Below, piece after piece: positions 15,494-24,059 of a DNA stretch of 43,746 nucleotides; position 1 is the stretch's first letter; every line of letters starts with the position of its first letter. The stretch is from Bacteroidota bacterium (GTDB lineage: Bacteria; Bacteroidota; Bacteroidia; JABDFU01): positions 1 through 43,746 of the forward strand of contig JABDFG010000013.1 in NCBI GenBank assembly GCA_013286655.1, given 5' to 3'. The notes under the pieces were generated by a model. That model did not search any database and was not told where the DNA came from. It saw only the letters and a program-made list of their open reading frames with translations. The translations under genes and the position numbers were made by a program.

Positions 15494-16372
15494 ATGGTTA
15501 TAGCTATTTACGGTCGTCCGAATAAGGATAACGCTCTACCCCAGGTACAGGAATTGTTCAGTAAGCTGGAGAAATTGAACATTGAAGTATTGGTGCAGAA
15601 TGTTTTTTATAGTTTTATAAAGGAACAGTTCAGCTTAGGTGCGAATGTTAAGACATTTTCAAAACATAAGGAATTAAAAGATACCGCCCATTTTCTGCTG
15701 AGTATTGGTGGTGATGGTACCTTGCTGGAGACAATCGCTTTAGTAAGAGATTCCGGAATTCCCATTTTAGGAATAAACACCGGCCGTTTGGGTTTTTTGG
15801 CGAATGTTTCCAAGGACGAAATAGATCAGGCTCTTAGTTCCCTTATAGATAATAAGTATACGATTGATCGCAGAAGTTTGCTTCATCTGGATATGGAAAC
15901 GTCTAGTTTTGGCGATCTAAATTTTGCGCTGAACGAAATGACGGTTCATGCACGTGAGTCATCTGTCATGATGACGATCCACACTTATATTAACGATGAG
16001 TACCTTAACTCATACTGGTCAGATGGGCTGATTATTGCAACTCCTACCGGATCGACTGCTTATTCATTAAGCTGCGGTGGTCCGATCATGATTCCCGATT
16101 CAAGAAATTTTATCATTACTCCGATTGCTCCGCATAATCTGAATGTTCGTCCATTGATTATTTCCGATAACGATGTAGTCACCCTGAAGCTCGAGGGCCG
16201 AAGCAAAAGCTTTATGGTATCATTGGATTCACGTTCTGCGATCGTTGAGTCTGCCACGCAGCTTACGATCAGGAAGGAAAACTTTCAAATAAACCTGGTG
16301 CGTCTGGACGGACAGAATTTTATCCACACCTTGCGCAATAAATTGTTATGGGGAATCGATAAAAGAAATTAG
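15494..16372 (+). CDS. nadK: NAD kinase
   Basis: NadK phosphorylates NAD to NADP in the cytoplasm. The 292-aa protein has the family GGDGT motif with Asp near residue 74, the ALNEMTVHA segment, and the SDGLIIATPTGSTAYSLS block that forms the nucleotide site. Length is normal. I chose the ATG at 15494 (VIAIYGRP); a TTG three codons earlier is possible. In Bacteroidota nadK usually follows the CBS gene and precedes porG and uppS. Here it is separated from the former by seven genes and from the latter by an antisense T9SS cargo gene. It has its own -7 box. Confidence 0.96.
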   Translation: MVIAIYGRPNKDNALPQVQELFSKLEKLNIEVLVQNVFYSFIKEQFSLGANVKTFSKHKELKDTAHFLLSIGGDGTLLETIALVRDSGIPILGINTGRLGFLANVSKDEIDQALSSLIDNKYTIDRRSLLHLDMETSSFGDLNFALNEMTVHARESSVMMTIHTYINDEYLNSYWSDGLIIATPTGSTAYSLSCGGPIMIPDSRNFIITPIAPHNLNVRPLIISDNDVVTLKLEGRSKSFMVSLDSRSAIVESATQLTIRKENFQINLVRLDGQNFIHTLRNKLLWGIDKRN

Positions 16373-16393
16373 GCTGCGTTCAAGCTATTTTGA

Positions 16394-17200
16394 TTATTGC
16401 AGCAAAACCTTTTTTCTTCCAATGTTCCCGTTTTGTTCGTCCCGAAGTTCTACGAAATAGATCCCGGCAGGATAACTGGAAACATCTAAGCTGTAATGGT
16501 TTTCCGTAAAACGGGTTTGATAAAGGACATTGCCCAGCAGATCGTAAAAGCAGAGTACCTGAGAGTTATTACTATTAGGTGGGAATTCAATGTTGAGGTT
16601 GTTTTTAGCAGGGTTGGGGTAAAGTGCGAAATTAACGGTTGAATTTAATTCGTTAATACCATCTAAAATGCCGACCGTTACCGTTGAAGTTAAATTACAA
16701 CCTTTGGAATCCGTAACGGAAACAGTATAATCACCAGGATTAAGGCCGGTTGCTGTTTGACTAGTCGCGCCACCAGGAGTCCAGGAATACTTATATACCG
16801 GAGTTCCACCTGTTACATCAGCGGAGGCTGTTCCTCCATTTTGTCCAGGATGAGAAGGAGTGGATGCAGTTATTACATTAAGCCGGCTAGGTTGCGTAAT
16901 TGTTATAGAGGTGGTGGAGGTACATCCTACACCATCATGTAAGGAAACGGTATAGGTTCCCGCACACAAATTGTTAACCGTTGGACCTATCATGGTGCTT
17001 TGACCTCCCAGCCATATATAACTATACGGCGTTTTCCCGGTAGTGGCCGTAACAAAGGCTGAACCATTGCAGTCCCCAAAACAGGAATCATTTTTACTAC
17101 TTAATGTAACACTACATTGACCAGACATTAAAAATGTATTGCATATGACGATAACTATTAAAAGACAGCTTTTAAAAAATAATTTGTCAATATTTTTCAT
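16394..17200 (-). CDS. T9SS-exported SprB-repeat protein
   Basis: A secreted protein of 268 aa. After a signal peptide (KSCLLIVIVICNTFLMSG) come two SprB-type repeats: the first has GDCNGSAFVTATTGKTPYSY with the GTYTVSLHDGVGC ending, and the second has NGGTASADVTGGTPVYKYSW with GDYTVSVTDSKGC. A T9SS sorting domain follows from about residue 190 (LYPNPAKNNLNIEF, then SYPAGIYFVEL and a C-terminal KKVLLQ). SprB repeats are known from the gliding adhesin SprB and many smaller Bacteroidota surface proteins. This one is tiny, with only two repeats. It lies antisense inside the otherwise plus-strand nadK-porG-uppS cluster, converging on nadK, which marks it as a later insertion. Confidence 0.92.
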   Translation of the reverse strand: MKNIDKLFFKSCLLIVIVICNTFLMSGQCSVTLSSKNDSCFGDCNGSAFVTATTGKTPYSYIWLGGQSTMIGPTVNNLCAGTYTVSLHDGVGCTSTTSITITQPSRLNVITASTPSHPGQNGGTASADVTGGTPVYKYSWTPGGATSQTATGLNPGDYTVSVTDSKGCNLTSTVTVGILDGINELNSTVNFALYPNPAKNNLNIEFPPNSNNSQVLCFYDLLGNVLYQTRFTENHYSLDVSSYPAGIYFVELRDEQNGNIGRKKVLLQ

Positions 17201-17307
17201 TTAATTGCGATTAAATTGGTTAATTAACTCTTGAAATTAGGGAATAAACCCAAGTCTTCAAAACGAAGGGGCAATATTTTAGGAGGAACTTCGTTAAATG
17301 CGGTAGT

Positions 17308-18153
17308 ATGCGGTTAATAATTTTGTTTGTTTGTTTTTTAAGTGTTTCATTACCAAGTGTTTATGCTCAAGTTAGCGCCCCTGACCGCGATTCACAAAGC
17401 AATGAATTGATTCTTTTGGGGGGCATTTCTTTTTATATTGGGGATTTGAATCAAACCGGATACCTTAAATACCAGGATCCGGCTGGAGGCATTGGCTTCC
17501 GTCATAATTTTAATAAAAGGTTTTCCTTCCGGGCCGCTGGTCTACTTGCAAATGTACATGCGGGTGACGCTGATAGCGACGATCCTGTTCAACGGGAGCG
17601 CAATCTTAGTTTCAAGTCCATCATCATTGAGGGTTCGGCACAAATGGAATTTAATTTTTTGCCCTTTAAGCTTGGAACGGATTATTTTTTCTGTCCATAT
17701 ATTTTTCTCGGTCTGGGGGGCTTTCATTTTAATCCCAAAGCAGAATTGAATGGTGTCTGGTATAATTTGCAACCCTTGTCAACAGAAGGAGAAGGTACTG
17801 CTTTTAATCCGGGCTCTTCGCGCTATCCCCTGAACAGTATATGTATACCTTTTGGTTTTGGTTTTAAATGGGCCCTGAACAAATACATTGGCATCGGCAT
17901 TGAATCGGGTATGCGTAAAACATTTACAGATTATTTAGATGATGTAAGCGGAGTTTATCCTGACCCTGCTGACCTGAATAGTGCAGCAGCAATAGCTTTG
18001 TCTGACCGTTCTCTGAACAAGGATCCCAAGGTGAGCGATGTTGGTCGCCAAAGGGGTATCGCTACAACTACCGATTGGTATAATTTTACTGGTATTGTAA
18101 TTAGCATACAACTGCCCAAAAGAAACTTACCTTGTCTGGGTGTACAGAGATAG
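17308..18153 (+). CDS. porG: PorG, outer-membrane T9SS protein (DUF6089 family)
   Basis: This 281-aa protein has a signal peptide (RLIILFVCFLSVSLPSVYA) and an outer-membrane barrel pattern of alternating strands (LILLGGISFYIGDLNQ, GIGFRHNFNKRFSFRAAG, FFCPYIFLGLGGFHF). The early GGxSFYIGDLN segment is typical of DUF6089. PorG in Porphyromonas gingivalis belongs to this family and associates with the PorK/PorN ring of the T9SS. The gene order porG-uppS-bamA-ompH-ompH here matches what I recall around that gene. Name based on family and synteny, not on a search. A DPVQRERNLSFKS loop and an acidic loop near residue 215 are not explained. Confidence 0.8.
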   Translation: MRLIILFVCFLSVSLPSVYAQVSAPDRDSQSNELILLGGISFYIGDLNQTGYLKYQDPAGGIGFRHNFNKRFSFRAAGLLANVHAGDADSDDPVQRERNLSFKSIIIEGSAQMEFNFLPFKLGTDYFFCPYIFLGLGGFHFNPKAELNGVWYNLQPLSTEGEGTAFNPGSSRYPLNSICIPFGFGFKWALNKYIGIGIESGMRKTFTDYLDDVSGVYPDPADLNSAAAIALSDRSLNKDPKVSDVGRQRGIATTTDWYNFTGIVISIQLPKRNLPCLGVQR

Positions 18154-18208
18154 TAAATATTCCGTAGTTTTGCCGGCTGTTTGCTATCGGGCTATTTGAT
18201 CAGGAAAA

Positions 18209-18952
18209 ATGAGTTATAAGGAACGGATCGACACTGGAAAATTACCGCAGCACGTCGCCATCATTATGGATGGTAATGGCCGCTGGGCCAAACAAAGAGG
18301 AGAGCATCGCGTTGCGGGCCATCAACATGGAGTGACTTCCGTTCGTGAGACTGTTGAAGCTGCGGCTGAAATAGGTATCCAATACCTTACTTTATATGCA
18401 TTTTCCACAGAGAATTGGAATCGTCCGAAAGAAGAAGTGTTTGCTCTTATGCAATTGCTGGTCAGCACGATTCACAGTGAGGTAAAAACCCTAAACGAGA
18501 ACGATATTCGCTTACTGGCGATTGGAGATTTGAAAAGTTTGCCGGAAGATTGCTGGAAAGAACTAAAGGAGGCCATGCAGGCTACTTCGGGCAATAAACG
18601 GATGAACCTGGTACTTGCTTTGAGTTATAGTTCGCGCTGGGAAATTATTGAAGCAGTCAAAAACATTGTTTCTGATCTGGAGGAGGGAAAGTTTTCTTCC
18701 AAAGAGATTACCGAACAACAATTTGAACATTATTTGTGTACGGCAGGTTTCCCGGAACCTGAATTGATGATTCGTACCAGCGGAGAACACCGGATCAGTA
18801 ATTTTTTATTATGGCAGCTTTCTTATTCGGAGTTATATTTTACAGACAAGTTATGGCCTGATTTCAGGAAAGAAGATTTTTATGAAGCAATCGTAGATTA
18901 TCAAGGCAGGGAGCGAAGGTTTGGTAAGATAAGCGAACAGGTTAGTGAGTAA
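18209..18952 (+). CDS. uppS: Isoprenyl transferase (undecaprenyl diphosphate synthase)
   Basis: UppS condenses isopentenyl diphosphate onto farnesyl diphosphate to make the C55 carrier lipid for peptidoglycan and glycans. The 247-aa protein has the MDGNGRWAKQR motif with catalytic D21, the YLTLYAFSTENWNRP block and the C-terminal PELMIRTSGEHRISNFLLWQ block. Length is normal. A TAGTTTTG box at 18165-18172 matches TAnnTTTG but has no correctly spaced TTG. The stop codon at 18950-18952 lies inside the first bases of repeat copy B, so the last residues may be repeat-derived. Its product links to the polyprenyl-phosphate step proposed for the glycan block. Confidence 0.96.
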   Translation: MSYKERIDTGKLPQHVAIIMDGNGRWAKQRGEHRVAGHQHGVTSVRETVEAAAEIGIQYLTLYAFSTENWNRPKEEVFALMQLLVSTIHSEVKTLNENDIRLLAIGDLKSLPEDCWKELKEAMQATSGNKRMNLVLALSYSSRWEIIEAVKNIVSDLEEGKFSSKEITEQQFEHYLCTAGFPEPELMIRTSGEHRISNFLLWQLSYSELYFTDKLWPDFRKEDFYEAIVDYQGRERRFGKISEQVSE

Positions 18953-19121
18953 TAGTGATTGGCGAATAGCGAATAGCCAATAGTTATTAGCGAATAGCGA
19001 GTAGGGGTAAGTTTATTTGAAATTAGAGAGTCCGAATGAGCAATGGCAAATAGTAAATTGAAAATGGAACGTAATACATACCCTCCCTTCTATTCGCTAT
19101 TCGCTATTCGCTATTACTCGC
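18946..19121. repeat. Intergenic palindromic repeat, copy B (overlaps the uppS end and bamA start)
   Basis: The left arm (about 18948-19005) repeats GCGAATAG and GCCAATAG units. The right arm (about 19083-19121) repeats CTATTCG units; its complement, GCGAGTAATAGCGAATAG, closely matches the left arm. A spacer of about 77 bp lies between, including ATGGCAAATAGTAAATTG. It could form a long imperfect stem-loop. The left arm covers the uppS stop, and the right arm is read as codons in the bamA frame. Confidence 0.75.
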
Positions 19122-21730
19122 GTCGTCTATTTGGTTTTATCGGGGTTTGTGAATACTTCGCTTCGCTTCGCATTTCACTATTTTTCCTATTTCTTATAAC
19201 TCTAATCCCTCTTTCAACATTCGCTCAAGTAGAATTATCGGATTCCACTTCTGCCAAAATAGATTATTCCAATCCCAAGGAATATGAATTGGGAGGTATT
19301 AAATTTATTCATGCTGAACACTTTGATCAGCGGGTTTTGACTTTACTTACGGGGCTGTCCACAGGTGAAAAAATACAGGTTCCGGGGGATAAAATTTCCA
19401 AAGCTATTGAAAACTTATGGAAACAAGGTCTTTTTGAAGACATTAAAATTGAAGTGGATAAACGGGAGAATAATGTTATTACCCTGAATATCATTGTTAC
19501 CGAACGTCCACGGCTTTCCAAATTTTCATTGAAAGGTGTCAGCAAATCAGAAGCAGACGATCTGCGGGAAAAAATCAAGCTGATCAAGGGTAAGGTCGTC
19601 ACAGAGTTTCTGATCTCCTCCAGCATTTCCACTATTAAAACTTTTTTTATCGACAAGGGTTACATGAATGTTACCGTCAATGTTCCTAAACCCGAAAAGG
19701 ACACCGCACTGGCCAATAGTGTGATTTTGGTATTCAATATCAAAAAAGGCGAGCGGGTGAAGGTTCAGGATATTATTATTCATGGCAATACCACGATCAC
19801 TTCACGTAAGTTGCTGCATACATTTAAGGAAACAAAAGTGGCCCGTTGGTGGAATGTATTCAATTCCGGAAAGTACCTGGAAGAAAATTACGAAAAGGAT
19901 AAACCCAATCTCATCGCTAAATATAATTCAAAAGGATTCCGTGATGCTAAAATCGTCCGGGACACGGTCTATAAGATCAGTCCTGACCGGGTAAACATTG
20001 AATTATGGGTAGATGAAGGACATAAATATTATTTCCGAACGATTACCTGGGTTGGTAATACGAAATATACTTCCAAGGAACTTGGTAGCGTTCTGGGAAT
20101 CAAGAAAGGTGATATTTATGATCAGAGCAACCTGGAAGCTAAGTTATTTATGAATCCCAGTGGAGGAGATGTTAGTTCGCTCTATATGGATGATGGTTAT
20201 CTGTTTTTTCAGGTAACGCCTGTAGAGATACTCGTAGAGCATGATTCAATCGATCTGGAAATGCGTGTTTACGAAGGTAAACAGGCTATTATAAATAAGG
20301 TGACGGTAGTGGGTAATACGAAGACCAATGACCATGTTATTATACGTGAATTGCGCACAAAACCTGGTCAGCTGTTCAAGCGTTCAGATATCATTCGTAC
20401 TCAGCGGGAGTTATCCACTTTGGGATATTTTAATCCTGAAAAACTGAGTGTAAACCCTACACCTAATCCGCAAAACGGAACAGTAGATATTGAGTATGTA
20501 GTAGAGGAAAAGCCATCTGATCAACTGGAGCTTTCCGGAGGGTATGGAGCGAATCACGTCGTCGGAACGCTGGGAATCAAGTTTACCAATTTTTCGGCCC
20601 GTAAGATGTTTCAGAAGAATGCCTGGAGACCCCTGCCTTCCGGAGATGGTCAGTCTTTAAGTCTTCGGGCACAGTCGTATGGTATTGGTTATCAGACCTA
20701 TACTCTTGCATTTACGGAACCCTGGCTGGGTGGTAAGAAACCCAATTCCATGACCCTCAGTACCTTTTACTCAAATATTACCAATGGTGTTGCTGTTACT
20801 GATCCGACTTTACAAAGGCTTCAGATAGTTGGAGGAACAGTGGGTTTTGGTACCCGTTTGAAAAAGCCGGATGATTTTTTTATCGCGTATGGAGAGGCTA
20901 CCTATAAATATTATGATCTGGATAATTACCTGACCAACGTTGCTTTAAGCAATGGTTTTGTGAACAATTTTTACCTCAAGGGAAGTATATCCCGTAATTC
21001 CATTAACCAGCCTACTTTTCCTACCAGTGGTTCCAATATCAGTTTGTCCGCAGAGGCTACTCCTCCTTATTCCTTATTTGCCGGTAATGTTAATTATTCA
21101 GATGAGACTGCCCAGGAAAAATTCAGATTCCTGGAATACTATAAATTCAAATTTACAGCAGCCTGGTATACCTCTTTGACACATTACAGAGGAGATGAAG
21201 GTAAGCCTGCCCGAAATTTGGTTTTATATACGAAAGCTGGCTTTGGTATTTTAGGTGCCTATAACCAGGAGATCGGGATTCCTCCATTCGAACGGTTCTT
21301 TCTTGGAGGCAGTGGTCTGACAGGATTTAACCTGCTGGATGGACGGGAAATTATTGCATTGCGTGGCTATGAGGCTTCTGCTGTATATAGCGGTGCTGGC
21401 AGCTATCTGGCCGGGGCCGCTACCATCTGCAAATATACGGCTGAATTGAGGTATCCGATTTCGTTGAACCCCAGTGCAACTTTATATGCGCTCGCTTTTG
21501 CAGAAGCAGGTAATACCTGGGATAATTTTCAGCAGTTCAATCCCTTTAATGTATTGAGATCTGCCGGGGGAGGGGTGCGTATTTTTCTTCCTATGTTCGG
21601 AATGCTTGGGTTTGATTATGGATGGGGCTTTGACCCTGCTGCTTTGCCTACATCAGGTGTGAACCCCATAACGGGAAAGTTCCAGGGTCAGTTTAGTTTC
21701 ACGATCGGGGCTAGTTTGGGTGAGCTGTAA
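19043..21730 (+). CDS. bamA: BamA, outer-membrane protein assembly factor
   Basis: BamA is the Omp85 core of the machine that folds barrels into the outer membrane. Several POTRA domains run from about residue 80 to 470 (GIKFIHAEHFDQRVLTLL, then LSKFSLKGVSKSEADDL, VQDIIIHGNTTITSRKLL, FRTITWVGNTKYTSKEL, INKVTVVGNTKTNDHVII). The barrel follows, with the FFLGGSGLTGFNLLDGRE region and a C-terminus ending GASLGEL. The start is uncertain. The first 43 residues (ATGs at 19043 and 19064) come largely from repeat copy B, before a convincing signal peptide SLFFLFLITLIPLSTFA. No NTG codon lies between; ATT at 19172 is the only near-start that would give a clean signal peptide. Confidence 0.92.
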   Translation: MANSKLKMERNTYPPFYSLFAIRYYSRRLFGFIGVCEYFASLRISLFFLFLITLIPLSTFAQVELSDSTSAKIDYSNPKEYELGGIKFIHAEHFDQRVLTLLTGLSTGEKIQVPGDKISKAIENLWKQGLFEDIKIEVDKRENNVITLNIIVTERPRLSKFSLKGVSKSEADDLREKIKLIKGKVVTEFLISSSISTIKTFFIDKGYMNVTVNVPKPEKDTALANSVILVFNIKKGERVKVQDIIIHGNTTITSRKLLHTFKETKVARWWNVFNSGKYLEENYEKDKPNLIAKYNSKGFRDAKIVRDTVYKISPDRVNIELWVDEGHKYYFRTITWVGNTKYTSKELGSVLGIKKGDIYDQSNLEAKLFMNPSGGDVSSLYMDDGYLFFQVTPVEILVEHDSIDLEMRVYEGKQAIINKVTVVGNTKTNDHVIIRELRTKPGQLFKRSDIIRTQRELSTLGYFNPEKLSVNPTPNPQNGTVDIEYVVEEKPSDQLELSGGYGANHVVGTLGIKFTNFSARKMFQKNAWRPLPSGDGQSLSLRAQSYGIGYQTYTLAFTEPWLGGKKPNSMTLSTFYSNITNGVAVTDPTLQRLQIVGGTVGFGTRLKKPDDFFIAYGEATYKYYDLDNYLTNVALSNGFVNNFYLKGSISRNSINQPTFPTSGSNISLSAEATPPYSLFAGNVNYSDETAQEKFRFLEYYKFKFTAAWYTSLTHYRGDEGKPARNLVLYTKAGFGILGAYNQEIGIPPFERFFLGGSGLTGFNLLDGREIIALRGYEASAVYSGAGSYLAGAATICKYTAELRYPISLNPSATLYALAFAEAGNTWDNFQQFNPFNVLRSAGGGVRIFLPMFGMLGFDYGWGFDPAALPTSGVNPITGKFQGQFSFTIGASLGEL

Positions 21731-21816
21731 CCGGGGTAATTGGAATATGGTACGTTATTTGATAATTTTTTTTAAATTCGTCCAGGTTTAAGCCTGGGCA
21801 TAAAAATACAACCAAC

Positions 21817-22362
21817 ATGAAAAGACTATTTTTTCCGGCAGCTTTGTTAATATTGACAGCAACTGCTTCTTTCGCCCAAAAATTTGCATATGTGGATACG
21901 GAATATATCCTCGCCCATATACCAGAGTATAAACAAGCCCAGGCGGAATTAGATAAAACATCCGTAGGCTGGCAAAAAGAAATTGAGGCTAAGTATGCCG
22001 AAATCGACAAATTGTACAAGGCATTTCAGGCAGAGCAAATATTGCTGACGGAAGACATGAAGAAAAAAAGAGAGTCGGAAATAGTCGGGAAAGAGAAAGA
22101 AGTGAAGGATATTCAGAAACAACATTTTGGTGTTGACGGGGATTTGTTTAAGAAACGCCAGGAACTGGTAAAGCCTATACAGGATAAAGTATACAATGCA
22201 GTTAAAGAACTAGCGGAAAAGCAGACGTATTCTGTCATCTTTGATAAGTCCAGTGAATTAACGATGTTGTATACAAATCCCAAATATGACAAAAGTGATG
22301 AGGTATTGGAAAATTTAGGTTTCAAAGGGGATAAAACAGATAGCAAGGACAAGAAAAAATAA
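21817..22362 (+). CDS. OmpH/Skp periplasmic chaperone, first copy
   Basis: A periplasmic chaperone of 181 aa that carries unfolded outer-membrane proteins to BamA. A signal peptide (KRLFFPAALLILTATASFA) precedes QKFAYVDTEYILAHIPEY, the typical OmpH opening. A long charged coiled coil then runs over about residues 45-125 (KEIEAKYAEIDKLYKAFQ, then KKKRESEIVGKEKEVKDIQ). The C-terminal part returns to beta strand (YSVIFDKSSELTMLY) and ends in a Lys-rich tail. The gene follows bamA by 86 bp and is followed 22 bp later by a second OmpH. Confidence 0.92.
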   Translation: MKRLFFPAALLILTATASFAQKFAYVDTEYILAHIPEYKQAQAELDKTSVGWQKEIEAKYAEIDKLYKAFQAEQILLTEDMKKKRESEIVGKEKEVKDIQKQHFGVDGDLFKKRQELVKPIQDKVYNAVKELAEKQTYSVIFDKSSELTMLYTNPKYDKSDEVLENLGFKGDKTDSKDKKK

Positions 22363-22384
22363 TACAAACATAAACTAAACCAAA

Positions 22385-22942
22385 ATGAACAAATCCGCAA
22401 AAACAGTTTTCGTTGCATTGATTGCACTAGTGATGGGTACAAATGTGAATGCTCAGAAAATAGGACATATACGTTTGGATTCGCTTATCAATGCAATGCC
22501 TGAATCGAAAGATGCAAAGCAAAAGGGAACTGAATATTATAATAAACTGGAAGAACAGGTGAAAGTAATGTCGGGTGAGTTGCAAAGCAAATACGAAGAT
22601 TACCAGAAACAAGCCAGTACTATGTCGGATCTGATCAAACAAACCCGTGAAAAGGAATTGCAGGACCTTCAAAAGCGGATTCAGGATTTTCAGCAACAAG
22701 CTCAATCCGACTTGCAGAAGAAAAATGATGAACTTTCCAAACCAATTTACGACAAGGCGAATAAGGCAATTGCCAGTGTCGCAAAAGAAAACGGGTATAA
22801 ATACATACTTGACGCAAGTGCCGGAGCCGTTTTGTTTTCCGAGCCCAGCGATGATGTAATGATTCCGGTGATGAAAAAACTGGGGATTACTCCGGGGGCT
22901 TCTTCTAAAGTCGCTCCAGCTCCTGCTATGAGCGGAAATTAG
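22385..22942 (+). CDS. OmpH/Skp periplasmic chaperone, second copy
   Basis: The second OmpH paralogue, 185 aa, has a signal peptide (SAKTVFVALIALVMGTNVNA) followed by QKIGHIRLDSLINAMPE. Its Gln- and Lys-rich coiled coil covers about residues 50-120 (KLEEQVKVMSGELQSKYED, RIQDFQQQAQSDLQKK), with a closing KYILDASAGAVLFSEP strand pair. The Ala/Pro-rich tail differs from the Lys-rich tail of the first copy. Tandem ompH pairs after bamA are usual in Bacteroidota. The stop shares one base with the GTG start of murI, so the genes are co-transcribed. Confidence 0.92.
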   Translation: MNKSAKTVFVALIALVMGTNVNAQKIGHIRLDSLINAMPESKDAKQKGTEYYNKLEEQVKVMSGELQSKYEDYQKQASTMSDLIKQTREKELQDLQKRIQDFQQQAQSDLQKKNDELSKPIYDKANKAIASVAKENGYKYILDASAGAVLFSEPSDDVMIPVMKKLGITPGASSKVAPAPAMSGN

Positions 22943-23772
22943 TGTCAAAAGCTCTTCACAATTTACAAGCAAACAATCCGATCGGGATTTTTGATTCCGG
23001 TATTGGAGGATTGACAGTTGCCCACGCTATCAGCAAAGAGTTGCCAGGGGAGAAGCTGATTTATTTTGGAGATACAGCCCACCTGCCTTATGGGGATAAG
23101 TCCCCCGATTCCATAAAGTATTACGCTATCCGCATTTCCCAATTATTGCTTCAAAAAAGATGCAAAATGATCGTTATTGCCTGTAACACGGCATCTGCGA
23201 TGGCGTACGAAACGGTAAAAGATTTTGTGGGTAGGCAGGCATTGGTGGTAAATGTGATTGATCCTGTAGTGGAGGAAGTACTCAACAGAAAGAAAAAAAT
23301 AAAACGGATAGGTGTTATCGGAACCAAGGGAACTGTTAAGTCAGACATCTATGCCCAAAAAATCCTGCAGGGCAATCCTAAACTGGAAGTAAATTCCCTG
23401 GCGACTCCTCTTTTGGTTGGTATGATTGAAGAGGGTTTTTTCAATAACAAAATCAGCCGAACCATTATCGGAGATTATCTTTCCCGTCCAAGATTAAAAA
23501 AGATAGATTCACTTATTCTGGCTTGCACACATTTTCCGCTTATTAAGCCCGAGATCGAAACGTATTATAAAGGGGAAGTTGAAATCATTGATTCTGCGGG
23601 TGTAGTGGCCAGGTATGTACATGATCTGTTGAAAAAGAAAAAGTTAGTGGCGGTTCAGAAAAATCCTCAACAACAATTTTTTGTGTCTGACTTTACGAAG
23701 TCATTTGAGAAGAGCACCCGGTTCTTTTTCCGGAAGAAGATCCGGCTCGAGGAACTCGGGCTTTGGAAGTGA
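22942..23772 (+). CDS. murI: Glutamate racemase
   Basis: MurI makes D-glutamate for peptidoglycan in the cytoplasm. The 276-aa protein has the IGIFDSGIGGLTVAH opening, with catalytic cysteines C81 in the IACNTASAMA segment and C195 in LACTHFPLI. Length is normal. The start is GTG at 22942, sharing one base with the ompH stop. It ends the plus-strand envelope cluster; the next transcript starts from its own promoter 13 bases after the stop. Confidence 0.96.
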   Translation: MSKALHNLQANNPIGIFDSGIGGLTVAHAISKELPGEKLIYFGDTAHLPYGDKSPDSIKYYAIRISQLLLQKRCKMIVIACNTASAMAYETVKDFVGRQALVVNVIDPVVEEVLNRKKKIKRIGVIGTKGTVKSDIYAQKILQGNPKLEVNSLATPLLVGMIEEGFFNNKISRTIIGDYLSRPRLKKIDSLILACTHFPLIKPEIETYYKGEVEIIDSAGVVARYVHDLLKKKKLVAVQKNPQQQFFVSDFTKSFEKSTRFFFRKKIRLEELGLWK

Positions 23773-23784
23773 GGAGCTGTGTAA

Positions 23785-23815
23785 TTGTAAATTGAGGTAA
23801 TCTTCATTACATTTG
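23785..23815 (+). promoter_or_regulatory. Consensus promoter for the SAM riboswitch transcript
   Basis: TTG (23785-23787), a 20-nt spacer and TACATTTG (23808-23815) match the Bacteroidota consensus. Transcription would start near 23822, about 30 bases ahead of the riboswitch P1 stem. The spacing and position make this one of the firmest promoters in the window. Confidence 0.75.
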
Positions 23816-23851
23816 CAGTAGTTCTTTAAGAAGCCCGAAATGCGGGTTAAG

Positions 23852-23963
23852 CTTATCCAGAAAGGTGGAGGGATGCGCCCTGTGAAACCTTGGCAACCAT
23901 CTTTAAACTCGTTTAAATGAGAAGGTGCCAACTCGAATCGTGCTGCATGTGCGAATAGATAAG
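23852..23963 (+). promoter_or_regulatory. SAM-I (S-box) type riboswitch aptamer
   Basis: P1 is CTTATC (23852-23857) with GATAAG (23958-23963). Inside are the conserved core pieces of SAM-I riboswitches: AGAAAGGTGGAGGGATGCGCCC, split here as AGAAAGGTGG and AGGGATGCGCCC, then GAAACCTTGGCAACC, a P3 hairpin TTTAAA-CTCG-TTTAAA, GGTGCCAA, and a P4 stem TCGTGC/GTGCGA. SAM binding should stabilise P1 and favour termination downstream. It lies before a methyltransferase gene and metH, in keeping with control of methionine synthesis. Confidence 0.92.
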
Positions 23964-23999
23964 TCAGAGATATTTATTAAATGTTTAACCGAACTATTT

Positions 24000-24034
24000 A
24001 ATCTCTCCTGACAAAACAAGAGAGATTTTTTTTT
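24000..24034 (+). terminator. Riboswitch-controlled intrinsic terminator
   Basis: AATCTCTC and GAGAGATT form an 8-bp stem around a CTGACAAAACAA loop, followed by a run of nine T. An alternative pairing of GTCAGAGAT (23963-23971) with ATCTC and CTGAC in 24001-24012 would block it and could be the antiterminator; its first base is also the last base of P1. This is a transcription-attenuation expression platform. Confidence 0.85.
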
Positions 24035-24059
24035 GTACATAAAAATAAAACCGAAGCCA

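Noticed and set aside
24033-24059. TTG at 24033 as start of the riboswitch-linked methyltransferase
   Set aside because: It lies in the terminator T run, so a message would have almost no room for ribosome binding; TTG at 24060 is preferred, though not proven.
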